NCBI GenBank assembly: GCA_030844895.1
Contig: CM061233.1
Location: 67,447,656-67,511,655, forward strand
Source of the DNA: Ambrosia x helenae
Taxonomy: Eukaryota > Streptophyta > Magnoliopsida > Asterales > Asteraceae
Direction: 5' to 3'
DNA: 64,000 nt
The notes beneath the pieces are model-generated. The model searched no databases and was not told the DNA's origin. It saw nothing but the letters and a program-made list of their open reading frames with translations. Within the stretch, counting starts at the first letter, position 1; every line of letters begins with the position of its first letter. Both the position numbers and the translations under genes were made by a program. Positions 35,401 through 47,469 of the stretch are shown piece after piece.

Positions 35401-36687
35401 TTATTCTTGGTCTTCATCATCCAGATTATTTACAAGATATTAGTATAAGAGTTATTCATTAAGTCAATTCGATTCGATCGCATCTGACCCTTTCCAATGA
35501 AAAGATTTATCACGATCATTCCATACATAGAGAATATGTAATGAACCTTTCCAGATTGTGTATATATATATATATGTATAACATTGACAAAATATTCCTA
35601 GACAGTTCTCTTGACATTATATAAGTTTCGATTTACTATCTTCAAGGATCTTTGTTTTGTAAAGGATTCTATTTCATAAAATCCTTTGAGAATTATTTAC
35701 GCGTCAAATATATTTCACTCAAATAAAGATGATCCTTCTTAATAACCTATTTTATACGGTTATTTATGTGAGTTTTCTGCAAAATTTAATCTCAGCCAAA
35801 TATTTAATACAGCTCGAAAATATCTACAGCTCGCTATTCTCGAAAATAATCGTTTATACTTATTAAACTCGAAGCAGCGGATAAATTATATGAAACAAAT
35901 AGAAGTATCTATACCGTTTTACATAAGCCGATAAGTTATAGAAAATAATTTGAGGACTAATAAAATATCGTGAGTTATATGACCATATATGACTACGATA
36001 ATTCGATAAATGACTCTCCAAGTAGTTCGTTTTCAGAATATATAATAAAAGAAATTTATCTAATAGAAATTTTAAAAAGAAAATCCAAGATATCTTATAT
36101 TATTATTAATAAACCAAGGATAAATAATTCCAAAAATTAAGCCATTCGATTTGGCTATCGAATATTCGTTATTAAAATATAGAATATACTTTAAAATGTA
36201 TTATAGAACAAAATTCTAAGAAAACAATCTATTATAGAATGTAAAATATTTCAAGAGGACAAGTACTATCATGAACAACCAGAGAAAATTATAAGAGGAA
36301 TAATACACCTAGACTTAGTATTTATTGAGTAGTTATTATAAATAGAAAAGAATTAAGATATAAGGATATCTTAACACCACCAGAAAATCCATAATAAGAA
36401 TTGATGCGGCCAAGGAACTGGCCAAAGATAAATAATATTACGAGAAACCATTAAGAATAGAAAGCCATTTAAAGTTTTATAAGTTTGATTTATATAACGC
36501 TAAGAGGAGGCTCTAGAATTAAGCATTTAAGATTTTAACCCTATCCTTATAGAGTTTAGAAATTATTATCAGAAAAATAAATGGGGGACAAGTTCTATAG
36601 GTTGGGGAGAACCTAATAATAAGTATTATATAGATTATCAAAAATAATAAAAAGATATTTATTAAACATTATAAGACAAATCGAATC

Positions 36688-36707
36688 GAATCTCGAGGAC
36701 GAGATTC
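36688..36707 (+). other. Hairpin before the PPT of the coding-free element
   Basis: GAATCTCG, loop AGGA, CGAGATTC; the counterpart of the pre-PPT hairpins in A, B and C. Confidence 0.55.
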
Positions 36708-36724
36708 CAATAGGTTGGGGAGAA

Positions 36725-38085
36725 TGTAATACCCCGTTGTTACGTGTTCGAAATTATATGATTAATCATAATTAATTAAGAAATAATAACATATTTAAGA
36801 ATTATTATATAAATAATTATTAAATAAATAGACACCCATTAACTACATCTCTTAACAACTTACAAAGGTAGTTTTGCTAGCATGGGAATAATATTCACTA
36901 AACCTATTATGTCATACATATTATACATACGTACAATATTATCACACAAACATGACATAATATAGCTTCCATATATTCATGAACCTTATCCATTTCCCTT
37001 TGACTAAATCTCATACATACATGCATATGCACTAAATCCCTTGCATGATCACAACTCCCATTCACACTCCACTCTCTTGCCTAAAACTCACGCCACCCTT
37101 CACCTGTTACACTTATCTTCAATTTACATTCCCTTTATCCTAAGATTGCTTCTCATGCATCACTTTTGTATATCATTCATAATATATACCCACATATATT
37201 GTTACTACACCAAACTGTATAAGAGAGATAAGAGAGAGAGACGTGAGAAGAGAGAGAGAAACGGAGTCATCGGAAAAGAAGAAGGGACCGGACCGGTCAC
37301 CATCTCCGGCCGGTCTCCGTCTACGGCGAGCCACCACTAACCATCCGACACCACAGCCCGGTTGTCTTACTCGACACCGGTCGCCTCCTCCGGTACCTTC
37401 GTCAGCAACCACAATCGACCACCTCACCGGTAACTTAGAGCTCGAAGTCATTACGAGTCTTCCCTCCGACCGTTTATAAACCCGACAACCCACCACTTCC
37501 TTCTCCGGTTGATGCATCATCTCCGGTTAACCTTCGGTCATGACAGACAACCATGATAGCTTCTCAACCGATCACCACCAGCTGATTATCCTCTGTCATC
37601 ATCTCCAAACAATCTCCGGTCGTCTTCTCCGGTCACCTGCTATCATCGGTGACCGGCTTCAGGTGGTTCCAAGTGTTCCGAACCTAACTACAAGGAAGGT
37701 TCATGTTATGTCTTAGTTATATTTAACGGGAATGGTTCCATAGATAATATAATCCGGTTAACATCTTCGACCAACCAACCCCGACTACTCCCTGTTCCGG
37801 TACCCGACATCACAAACCCAACATCGTTCTGTTCATAACTGACAACCCGAGCACCTTTCACTTCGGTAACCATATCCCACAACGAACAGTTACGCTAGTC
37901 GTTCACCATGTTTGGAATATTATACCGGTTATCCACTAGTTGTTCTAGTCGGATGGTCCGTCTCCTCCGACTCTACTTTTTATTCTGATCAGAGGTCGAG
38001 CAGTGCCAGAGAGGTTAGGATGATATACTATATTATTAAGTTATTACTATATTTATGGTTATTATTGTATTATTACTATTTCATA

Positions 38086-38118
<33 letters not shown>

Positions 38119-38950
38119 GTGAGACGTGTGGGACAATTATATTAACCCGACCATATTAGACAGAATAACGATAATAAACTGAGTAACAAATATATATATA
38201 TATATATATAAGAATATAGAAGAATATATATTAAAGGATTGTCCCCCACAGTTATCACGTGCACAAGCCTTGCACGCGCTAATGTTATTAAAATATAATA
38301 GGTACAATATTTGGAGAATATACCATTAAGGAATAGACTACAGAATCTGGGAGAATATAATAGAGGTGAGTACATGACCCTTTCCCTTAAAAGCCTTTGG
38401 GCTGATTACATGCTTATGTAGTCGTTATCAAGTATTTTATACGATTTATATTATAAGAGTGTTATCGAGTTGATAATAGAAATAATAGAACTCGGTCGAA
38501 TAGAAACTACGTAGGATGGATCCATTCGGTATCATAGAGTATAGCCTGGACCAATTAGAGGTTACGGGACCATTTATAATCGATCTATACTCACAGGAAT
38601 ATATTTATCTAAACCAAGTAGAGGTTTAGAACCACAATAAGCATTTGTATGGTGCTTCATCGATAATATATTCCACCACAGAATGACCGAACTAAATAGA
38701 AAGGGTTGTATGATCGTTAAACTCGAGTATTATTATAATATGTCTAAATTCGGCATGTCTCACTAGTATGAAAATACTAATGTACTTTAAGCATGTGGTC
38801 AGGTACTTATATGAAGTATTAAAGAGCAAGCCGAAGAATAGAAGATCTGGATAAGAAGAGGATACTATGGTTACATTTTAATCCAGCTTAATGTAATCAT
38901 TACCATTAAACCTGTTAATGCTAATCCGCTGCGCCACCTGGGTCGTTACA
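36725..38950 (+). repeat. 3' LTR of the coding-free element
   Basis: 2226 bp, almost identical to 29997-32239, with a shorter TA run (about 38191-38209). Confidence 0.9.
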
Positions 38951-38955
38951 TATGG

Positions 38956-39805
38956 AAGGTGTTGGATGACAATTATGGCAAGCCAATGTTTCTAGGATGA
39001 GGTGGGACAAGATTACTTACCATTTTGATGAAAGATCTAGGAATGTGATAGAATGACTAGTGCATGAGTGCAAGATCTCAACACTTCACACATATGCATG
39101 TGTGTCATGTATATGTATGTGTATATGTATAGGATAATTATCTTTGGTAAGTCAACTATTGTGGGAGGGATAAGTAAGGAGATGTTTGTCTATTTAAGGT
39201 GGAATCTAGTGATTGAGATGATGGTTCATTAACATAGAAAAAGTATAATCTTTGGGAACCAAAAATCACACATACACATGTGTGTATGTGCCGTCGCACA
39301 TATATATGTGTTGGTATATATATTTTTTTTGAACATTTTAATACACATCTTGAATAAATACTTGGTCCCTTATTATAGTTAGATGTTAAGAAGGGTCTTT
39401 GTACAAGTCTATGTAATACAAGATAATATAATTGTGTGCACAATATATACTTTTTAACTAGTTGTCTTACTAGTCGTTTTGGGATATTGTGTTCGGATAA
39501 TCCTTGTGTATGGACATTGTTTGTTTTTTTCCTTGATTGGATCATAGTTGTAGTATCATGTTCAACTGTGTGGATTCCCAAACTAGGGTTTTGGTATGAT
39601 CTCTCTATAGCTCATGACAACTATTCAACTAGTTATGAAATTGCTCCTACTAGTGGACCTACTGCTAGACTGTAAGCATTGAAATTCACTTGTTGAGACC
39701 CTGTATGGCTCAATTGTAATGAAACATGTAAAATGAAATGTCATGCACAATGTATACATGTAGTCAAGTGTACGGATATGACCTGTGATTTCGACAGGTG
39801 TCACA
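38956..39805 (-). repeat. Solo LTR, right part
   Basis: Runs from the TATGG duplication to GGTGTCACA at 39805, then GAAAA. It contains TG/TA-rich runs near 39090-39330. No gene. Confidence 0.75.
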
Positions 39806-39810
39806 GAAAA

Positions 39811-40185
39811 CCAAAATGTTGAAGTGACTAAAACTTCACAAATGAATAAGGAGGGGACTGAATTGGTAATGGATGATCGGGCTGGTGATGCAAACCTGGA
39901 AAATCTAAATGAAGAAGATGAAATAACTGACACAGCACTTGACATGCTAGAAACAGTTGAACCAGGGGTATATAGAGTAAGAGATGTGCATGAGGCAGCG
40001 AACGAAGAACCTGAGAGAGAAGTGGAGAAAGACATAACAGAAAAGATGCATGATGTTGAAGTGTCTTTAGGATCACAAGAGATAACAGACACAATATTCA
40101 TTCAGCTGCAAACAATAGAACCAGTTGTGAATGCAGCTCAGGATGAACAAGCAACACTAAAAGAAAAGCATGCTGAGAAGGAAAA
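39811..40185 (+). pseudogene. ULP1-like MULE gene, middle of exon 4
   Basis: Joins in frame to 17503 (VEAEN then QNVEVTKTSQMNKEG). The segment is open, acidic, probably disordered, and repeats short Glu/Asp/Thr-rich phrases (EITDTALDMLETVEPG, EITDTIFIQLQTIEP). It stops at EKEN where element B inserted; the frame resumes at 45192. Confidence 0.75.
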
Positions 40186-40451
40186 TGTAACCTCACGAAT
40201 TTTCCCATTTATTTTGCATTAAAGTATTTCCCGATCCATGATATAAAGTCTAATTTATTTCTAAGTATTCTTATCTTTATCCGTGCACTCTATTTTTCTA
40301 AGTTCCTTTTATCATTGTACTTAAAAAAAAATCTTCAATCATGACATATGTCCTATCCTAATTCTATTTATAAAATCGTCATTTTATAAGACGGTGTTTT
40401 TTATTTTCTAATTCAAACTAATGATTTTTTTTATTTCTTAAATAAAGCCTT

Positions 40452-40530
40452 GAGTCAAATAGTCAAAGTCCTGGTCAAAGTCCTAGTCAAAGTCTTAGTC
40501 AAACAGTCAAAGTCTTAGTCAAATAGTCAA
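40452..40530 (+). promoter_or_regulatory. W-box array in LTR B
   Basis: Eight RGTCAA words (reverse complement of the WRKY site TTGACY) in about 80 bp, spaced 10-12 bp, with two TTGAC cores further on (40558, 40579). It lies about 65 bp upstream of TATAAAAA (40595-40602). Conserved in the 3' LTR at about 44095-44175. Confidence 0.65.
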
Positions 40531-40594
40531 TTCATCATAAAACCTTACTTTATGGTGTTGACCAATTTTAATGGCTAATTGACTCTAAAACTAG

Positions 40595-40602
40595 TATAAA
40601 AA
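40595..40602 (+). promoter_or_regulatory. TATA box of LTR B
   Basis: TATAAAAA, repeated at 44238-44245 in the 3' LTR. Confidence 0.65.
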
Positions 40603-41821
40603 CCCACCTATGACCCATTATACTTTACACCTCTAAATCGATTGTTTCAATCCGATTAAACTTTCCCTCGTACCTTTCTTCTATAGTCTATTACTTCTAC
40701 AATTGAAGCTTTGATTATAAGCTCTTGTAATTGGCGAATTGGAAGCTTGATATTCTTTTTTTTTTTGTTTTCTTCAATTTGGACTAGCTACGTTGTTGAG
40801 TCTTTGGGATTCGCCTCGCATACATTCACAACACTTAGAGGATAATTCACCTTAGCCAATGTGAGTTTTACGTAGCCCCTTTTCTATTTATCACTGTTTT
40901 TGGGGTGAAACATGTTACAACATTCTATATGCAATTCAATCATAAAGTGTCTATGTGTTTTTCTATGTTGCATTATGTCTTAAACATGACTAGGGTAAGC
41001 ACAATATTCTAGCATAATCATTAACATTGATCAGCCGACGGTATACAATGATAGATCTATCGGATTGACAATCCCACCCGGATACATGCCTCCTACAAAG
41101 GTAGCGTGGGTGATTGTTATCGCATAACATAATCGAGTGAACCATGAGCGTATGGAATGGACCACAATATAACAGTCACAAGGGTTGATTATGCACTCGA
41201 TTTACTTCTAGTATGTTTTCACATATGGACTAGACTTGCCATGACACTTGAATTGTACAAGCTTTATTCGATTATCAAAACCTATGTAATTCTCACCAAC
41301 TTTTGTTGACCCAAAAATATTTTCAAACTTAACATGTTTCAGGTTATAGCTTGCTTGAAGATTAGAGTTATTTCTTGAAGATGCGTAGATAGTATATTTT
41401 TTTTTTTTTTTGATGTACAAAGTTTTAGAACAATTATATGTAATTTATTTAAATCATTTATTGAAACTTATTATTTACCATGAGCTACTGAACAATCATC
41501 AATACGTGACATCCCGATGTTTCCGCCATCGGTTGGGGTGTTACAGATTGGTATCAGAGCCTTGGTTATAGGGAATTAGGTTATTAGAAAAAAAAATAAT
41601 CTAGTCTATAACCATAGGATTTTAACTAGTACTTGCTCCTTTTACTTGCAACCTCACTTGTTTCTATTCTCTATCTCCCTTCTACGTCTTATCCCTACTT
41701 TAGTCCCTACAAGAAGATTGTTCTCCATCACAAGATCTACTCTTAGACTAATAGGACAAATCCTCAGGTTTAGCCTGAACCACCTTGAAGATCTCGTCGA
41801 AGTTCTAGATTTTAATAACAA

Positions 41822-41974
41822 ACACGTGCAATCTGGAAGGGTGAACGCCTGTATTCTGAGTTTTCTGTCTAGGACTGGCATTGCGCATAAATCCCAATCA
41901 GACGAGGGACCCGGATGCCTACCTGGGAATTCTCGGGATGAGTGTTCACTTATAGGCTAAAGCATGTCTTCATT
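41822..41974 (+). other. Conserved leader RNA element of element B
   Basis: Nearly identical to 22158-22309 of Gypsy A although the LTR bodies differ. Inner hairpin at 41922-41937, outer arms at 41917-41921 and 41953-41957. Confidence 0.65.
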
Positions 41975-43186
41975 ATGTTATTAAAATCTAGAAGTTTTGA
42001 TAAGTCAACGTTTTCGTTTATTCGTTTTAATTAATGAATAAATGATTACACTCACTTTCCTTAAACTAAGCTCTAAAATCTCAAAATTTTACAGCTTAAA
42101 TCAATCTCATTTCATAACCATCTATGGATTTCACAATCACACTTCACCTTACCATCTTAGCCACTTTTTAAATATTCAACACCCTACCCAAATCATATTA
42201 TTTCATTTCTCCACATGTTACTTATTTTTAAAAACTATAACCTCATACCTTAGCACAAACTAAAGATTTCTAAATCCTGTTGTATTTTCATTACCTAGTA
42301 ACTTTACAAAGTACATATTTTTTTGTCAAAAGATGTCCTCGAACTTAAATTCAATTGTTTATTTATTGACGTAACAAACAATTTTCTATATGATGCTTTA
42401 AACTATTAAAAATCACTTAATAGAACCTTGATCTTCAAAACCTAATGTCATGTTTGAAATCTCCAACTAACGGGAATATTTTAATCAAAGCCCACTTAGC
42501 TTGTACTATTTAACAACTTTTGCTTTATGTATAAAACCAATTTTGAAAATAAATTTTTTTTCCATAAGGATAATATCTAGTCTCTAAATTCTCCATCGAC
42601 ACTCACTCACTTTCAACTTGTTCAAATTTTTACAATATTTGGCATATATCACAATCATGTTTTCTTATACACTTGATTATAACCTTTGATCCAAACCCCA
42701 AAATTACACTGCTACATAATCTCCTTACTATAAAATAAACTCTTTATCAACTATCTTCACATTCACTATCTCTCACAACCTTGATTCTGCTTCAAGATTT
42801 TTCATAATCCTCTCAAGAACTAAATTCATATCCTTCACCTTCTCACACATGAGCTAGTTACCCATGATAACCAAACTATTGAAACTTGATTGTGTGTTGC
42901 ATCAAACTTAATCCTTAGTTATACATGAGGATTCGATTATCTACCATAATTGAACATTTGATACTAGAACTCATGAAATATAAACTATTTACTATAGACA
43001 CCTAGAGTCATTAACCTTGTCTAGGGCAACTCTATTACAACTCACATGCTATACTTGATACTTGATTGCTTACATGTACATATTATCAATTTGCAATTTA
43101 TGTGTGTGTGTAAATTGGTACACTTAATCAAACAACTGATAGAGGATGAAGTACTTGCTCAACAGTTAGTTGAGTACCAAATAACC

Positions 43187-43330
43187 TACTCAACGATTGG
43201 TAGAGGTCATCATGCCTGCTCAACAGTCGGTAGAGGCCCTACAACCTGCTCAACGACTGGTAGAGGCTATCGCACCTGCTCAACAATCGGTAGAGGTTCT
43301 TACTCATTGACTGGTAGAAGTCTTTTTCCT
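43187..43330 (+). repeat. 30-bp tandem repeat in element B
   Basis: About 4.7 units of a CTGCTCAAC..TGGTAGAGG pattern. The repeat keeps a frame (within 43046-43366) that would give decapeptides of the form CSTxGRGxxx. No known domain; a start codon and expression are uncertain. Confidence 0.7.
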
Positions 43331-43445
43331 ACTCAACAGTTGGACTCATTTTTGGATACATTGTAAACGATTCAATCACAAGGTTATTTTGCATTACTTA
43401 CATGTGTGTTTAGAGTCATAGAAGGACACAAAACCCTAATGTAAG

Positions 43446-43487
43446 GTAAATTGGTGATTGCGGTCCGGAACGTAATCATGAATTTAC
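43446..43487 (+). other. 42-nt hairpin, copy in element B
   Basis: Outer arms GTAAATT/AATTTAC, G-G mismatch, inner arms GTGATTGCG/CGTAATCAT, loop GTCCGGAA. It lies 341 bp before the 3' LTR. Confidence 0.7.
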
Positions 43488-43792
43488 AGGTACGTTAAGG
43501 TAGTGTGAAATTCTAATAAGGTTTTAGTAGTTCATTTGGTTTTCATATAGCCAATCAATTCATGCATTTCTTATAAGATTCCTAAAACATAAGTTTAGTA
43601 TTTTGCTAGATTCTTATGCTTCTTGCTACTTCAGACGAACCTAATCAAATCCTTAAAACTCACATCTCAAACCTCTTATCCAAATTATTCGAAACAAATT
43701 ATTCTATTACCTATAAATTCATGTCATGCCTTAACCCAAACCACAACTGCCTTAATTTCTACCTAATTATCCTCAAACCTGTGTTTTTAAAT

Positions 43793-43809
43793 AACTTCGG
43801 GACGAAGTT
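43793..43809 (+). other. Hairpin before the PPT of element B
   Basis: AACTTCG, loop GGA, CGAAGTT. Here it is not coding, unlike in Gypsy A. Confidence 0.55.
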
Positions 43810-43827
43810 TCGAAAAGTAGGGGAGAC

Positions 43828-45186
43828 TCTAACCTCACGAATTTTCCCATTTATTTTGCATTAAAGTATTTCCCGATCCATGATATAAAGTCTAATTTAT
43901 TTCTAAGTATTCTTATCTTTATCCGTGCACTCTATTTTTCTAAGTTCCTTTTATCATTGTACTTAAAAAAAAATCTTCAATCATGACATATGTCCTATCC
44001 TAATTCTATTTATAAAATCGTCATTTTATAAGACGGTGTTTTTTATTTTCTAATTCAAACTAATGATTTTTTTTTATTTCTTAAATAAAGCCTTGAGTCA
44101 AATAGTCAAAGTCCTGGTCAAAGTCCTAGTCAAAGTCTTAGTCAAATAGTCAAAGTCTTAGTCAAATAGTCAATTCATCATAAAACCTTACTTTATGGTG
44201 TTGACCAATTTTAATGGCTAATTGACTCTAAAACTAGTATAAAAACCCACCTATGACCCATTATACTTTACACCTCTAAATCGATTGTTTCAATCCGATT
44301 AAACTTTCCCTCGTACCTTTCTTCTATAGTCTATTACTTCTACAATTGAAGCTTTGATTATAAGCTCTTGTAATTGGCGAATTGGAAGCTTGATATTCTT
44401 TTTTTTTGTTTTCTTCAATTTGGACTAGCTACGTTGTTGAGTCTTTGGGATTCGCCTCGCATACATTCACAACACTTAGAGGATAATTCACCTTAGCCAA
44501 TGTGAGTTTTACGTAGCCCCTTTTCTATTTATCACTGTTTTTGGGGTGAAACATGTTACAACATTCTATATGCAATTCAATCATAAAGTGTCTATGTGTT
44601 TTTCTATATTGCATTATGTCTTAAACATGACTAGGGTAAGCACAATATTCTAGCATAATCATTAACATTGATCAGCCGACGGTATACAATGATAGATCTA
44701 TCGGATTGACAATCCCACCCGGATACGTGCCTCCTACAAAGGTAGCGTGGGTGATTGTTATCGCATAACATAATCGAGTGAACCATGAGCGTATGGGATG
44801 GACCACAATATAACAGTCACAAGGGTTGATTATGCACTCGATTTACTTCTAGTATGTTTTCACATATGGACTAGACTTGCCATGACACTTGAATTGTACA
44901 AGCTTTATTCGATTATCAAAACCTATGTAATTCTCACCAACTTTTGTTGACCCAAAAATATTTTCAAACTTAACATGTTTCAGGTTATAGCTTGCTTGAA
45001 GATTAGAGTTATTTCTTGAAGATGCGTAGATAGTATATATATTTTTTTTTTTGATGTACAAAGTTTTAGAACAATTATATGTAATTTATTTAAATCATTT
45101 ATTGAAACTTATTATTTACCATGAGCTACTGAACAATCATCAATACGTGACATCCCGATGTTTCCGCCATCGGTTGGGGTGTTACA
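43828..45186 (+). repeat. 3' LTR of element B
   Basis: Starts TCTAACC where the 5' LTR has TGTAACC; otherwise almost identical. Confidence 0.9.
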
Positions 45187-45191
45187 GAAAA

Positions 45192-46630
45192 AACACCAGA
45201 AAAGGAAGCAGACGAAGCAAAAAAGAAAGATAAAGGGAAAGCAGTTGCTGGTTATGAAAAGCCAGTTAGGGACAAAAACCCTTCATGGGCGTTAAGATCA
45301 CCATACACCGGAAAGTAATTGTGCATTGTTGAAAAATTAACAGAAGATGAAGTGAGGATAACAGAATACATGTTTGCACCAATTAGAGAGAAAAATGTAA
45401 GTATGTTTTTTTTTTTCATTTTGTTTTAAAATTATTATTGACTGATTACAGATTCTTTTTAACATATTGAAATGTCAGAAAATCTGTTATTCGGATAAAG
45501 CAGGAAATGAGATCATGAAAGTGATTTTTAAAAGTTTGCATCCTGAGATATGGTTGTGTACAAATGCACTAGATGTATGGACCGACATTCTAAACTATGA
45601 AGAAAAGGAGAAAAAGAAGGAAGGGTCTTTACAAAGGCTGTTTTTTTTGTTCCAACATGATGGTATGAAAAAACATTTAAACTTAGACGCACCCTAATTA
45701 ACATTCAGACGCACTACATTTGAAAAATGCAAAATAATTCAAACGCACTTATATATATTTGGACGCACTCATCAATTTTTAGTAAATATTTGAAAATGCA
45801 AAATAATTCAAACGCAGTCATATATATATTTCGACGCACTTATTATTTTGTACTGATATTTTTTTTCAGACTCCAAACTTTTATGAAAAAGATGTTCCTT
45901 GGTCAGCAAGAGAAAAGGTTTTCCTTAGCAATCTTGAGGATATTTTCAGAAAGATCGAAGCAAAATCTTTATATGAGTTCGACATGATTCTCCAACCAGT
46001 GTGGATAGACAGACATTTCTATGTCTTATCTTATGATGTGAGGATTGGGATATCAGAGTTGCTTGACAACTCTAAAGAGGGAGAGGATAATGCAAATAGA
46101 TATAAAGGCGTTCCCGAAATATTGGTATGTTTCTATTTAACACATAAAACAAGAAAAAATTATATAGCTGGAAAAAATTATGATAAATAACCTAGGGATC
46201 TCAATAACCTAATGGCTTTGTTAAAAAATGTTTGTAGAGGCACACTTTGTACCGGTTGTGGAAGTAAACATGTCCTACAACCCCGACGATTGAGAAACTT
46301 CTAACGGGTCCTATTATAAGAAGAGAAATGCTATGGAGGACTACAAAAAACGATATAGATTGTGGCATATTCTCTATGAGACACCTCAAAACCTTCAAAG
46401 GGTATGCATTTTGGAACTGTGGTTTTGCAAATGAATCGGCTTTTCAACAGACTCAATTGGATGCATTGCAGTTCAAGTACGTGGCAAAGATTATACTCTC
46501 ACCTCACAACATGCTCAGGGATCATATAATTGAAGAGGCTCACAAGTTTGCAAAAAGGCCAGCCAAAACAAGGAAAAAGATGTTACAGGGTGCCATGGTA
46601 AAATTAGGGAAGAGGGTGGCTGCATTATAA
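45192..46630 (+). pseudogene. ULP1-like MULE gene, 3' exons with protease domain
   Basis: Likely exons are up to 45396, 45479-45662, 45870-46124 and about 46239-46630 (TAA). The third carries WIDRHFYVLSYDVRIG and ELLDNS; the last carries KNDIDCGIFSMRHLKTF. His, Asp and Cys of a ULP1/SENP (C48) catalytic triad can therefore all be assigned. Known: this family cleaves SUMO-type modifiers; whether MULE-borne forms do is not settled. Damage: a TAA near 45317 (SPYTGK then stop), and the start of the last exon has conflicting frames around 46250-46330. The preceding segment AEKE joins KTPEKEADEAKKK in frame once element B is removed. Confidence 0.75.
45686..45842 (+). repeat. GACGCACT repeat cluster (intron)
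   Basis: About six words at 45686, 45709, 45740, 45762, 45811 and 45832, within one intron of the ULP1-like gene. Confidence 0.8.
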
Positions 46631-46715
46631 ACATTGTGAGGGATTTTTTGTCATTTTTTGTTTTAATGCTTTTAAACATCATAGTTACTGATTTTGATTC
46701 TAATATGTTAGTTTG

Positions 46716-46906
46716 GATGCACTCATCTGTAAATGAGTTTGGATTTGGGACGCATTTGCAGTTTAAACTGGTTTAATATAATTAAGTTTGGACGCACTCA
46801 ATTGCAAATGAGTTTACATTTTGGACGCACTCAATGCAAAAGAATAGAATATTCTGATCTAAATTAAACGCACTTGATGAACTGTTTTTATTAATTCAAA
46901 CGCACG
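46716..46906 (+). repeat. GACGCACT repeat cluster (between the convergent genes)
   Basis: About six words, mostly GGACGCACTCA, between the stop of the ULP1-like gene and the stop of the small minus-strand gene. Confidence 0.8.
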
Positions 46907-46984
46907 TTACACTAAAAACACAGATCATAAACAGATAATAAACAACTACAAAAACAAAGTTACATAATCAGTTCCTCATGTAGA

Positions 46985-47284
46985 TTACATTGACTTTAAG
47001 AACTGAATTTTAAATTCAATAGAACACCTCAAAAGAGCTATGCATTTTGTAAGTTGTTCGACAAGATTAACATCGCCTTTCTTTGCATCAACCATGAACA
47101 TAACCACCAGTTCATGAAGACTCGAGTCAGGCATATGAATAAGAATCTTGGAAATCTCATATCTCTTACTCATGCCATCATTTATCCTGTTTAGGTTATT
47201 CGCCAGACGACCCTCGAGTGCATAATCTTTGGCAATTTGCTCTTGCATCCTTTTAATCATTTCAGATCTTACAGATGAAGCCAT
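46985..47284 (-). CDS. Small hypothetical protein, convergent gene of the MULE
   Basis: 99 codons from MASSVRSEMIKRMQEQ to a stop at 46985; the frame stays open upstream to 47386, but the internal ATG at 47284 gives the more natural start. It is predicted mostly helical, with charged heptad-like segments (RSEMIKRMQEQIAKDY, LEGRLANNLNRIND). I do not recognise it. It starts near the right terminal repeat and runs toward the ULP1-like gene, the arrangement of mudrA and mudrB in maize MuDR, though there is no evident similarity to MURB. It is intact, unlike the ULP1-like gene. Confidence 0.5.
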   Translation of the reverse strand: MASSVRSEMIKRMQEQIAKDYALEGRLANNLNRINDGMSKRYEISKILIHMPDSSLHELVVMFMVDAKKGDVNLVEQLTKCIALLRCSIEFKIQFLKSM

Positions 47285-47469
47285 TACTGAAAAACAACTA
47301 AAAAAAAGTTGTGTCTGAATTTTCTGGTGAGAATCAATTCTGAATACATCAAATATATAAACAACACAATAATAACAAAGTGACAAATAAAATCATTCAC
47401 GATAATTTGTTTTGTTCCAATCATTGATCTATACAAAGCACGTGTATAAATAATTCAAATTGATACAAA

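Larger units (their letters stand above)
32240..36724 (+). other. Interior of the coding-free element
   Basis: AT-rich, no gene. Marked items are the PBS, the 42-nt hairpin at 32389-32430, the hairpin at 36688-36707 and the PPT. Nothing else recognised. Confidence 0.7.
29997..38950 (+). mobile_element. Large coding-free LTR retrotransposon (LARD-like)
   Basis: TSD TATGG (29992-29996 and 38951-38955), LTRs 29997-32239 and 36725-38950, PBS TGGTATCAGAGC at 32242-32253, PPT-like TAGGTTGGGGAGAA before 36725. The 4.5-kb interior has no open frame above 60 codons and no domain I can recognise. By eye the LTRs differ by about seven substitutions plus AT-repeat length, so the element is young and must have moved with proteins made elsewhere. 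It is nested in the solo LTR. Confidence 0.9.
40186..41545 (+). repeat. 5' LTR of element B
   Basis: TGTAACCTCACG...GGGGTGTTACA, with a W-box array, TATA box and terminal hairpin. The right third resembles the right end of LTR A. Confidence 0.9.
40186..45186 (+). mobile_element. Coding-free LTR element B
   Basis: 5 kb, TSD GAAAA (40181-40185 and 45187-45191), LTRs 40186-41545 and 43828-45186, PBS TGGTATCAGAGCC at 41549-41561 and PPT AAAGTAGGGGAGAC at 43814-43827. The 2.3-kb interior has no gag or pol. Its leader is nearly the same as that of Gypsy A, so A-type proteins may move it. By eye the LTRs differ by about six substitutions in 1.36 kb. The 3' LTR begins TC instead of TG. Confidence 0.9.

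Noticed and set aside
17504..39805. Full LTR retrotransposon on the minus strand rather than a solo LTR
   Set aside because: After removing the two nested elements only one LTR-like unit remains, with no PBS, PPT or coding sequence between the matching GAAAA duplications.
43187..43330. CRISPR-like array
   Set aside because: Units are contiguous 30-bp tandem repeats without unique spacers, in a plant retrotransposon.
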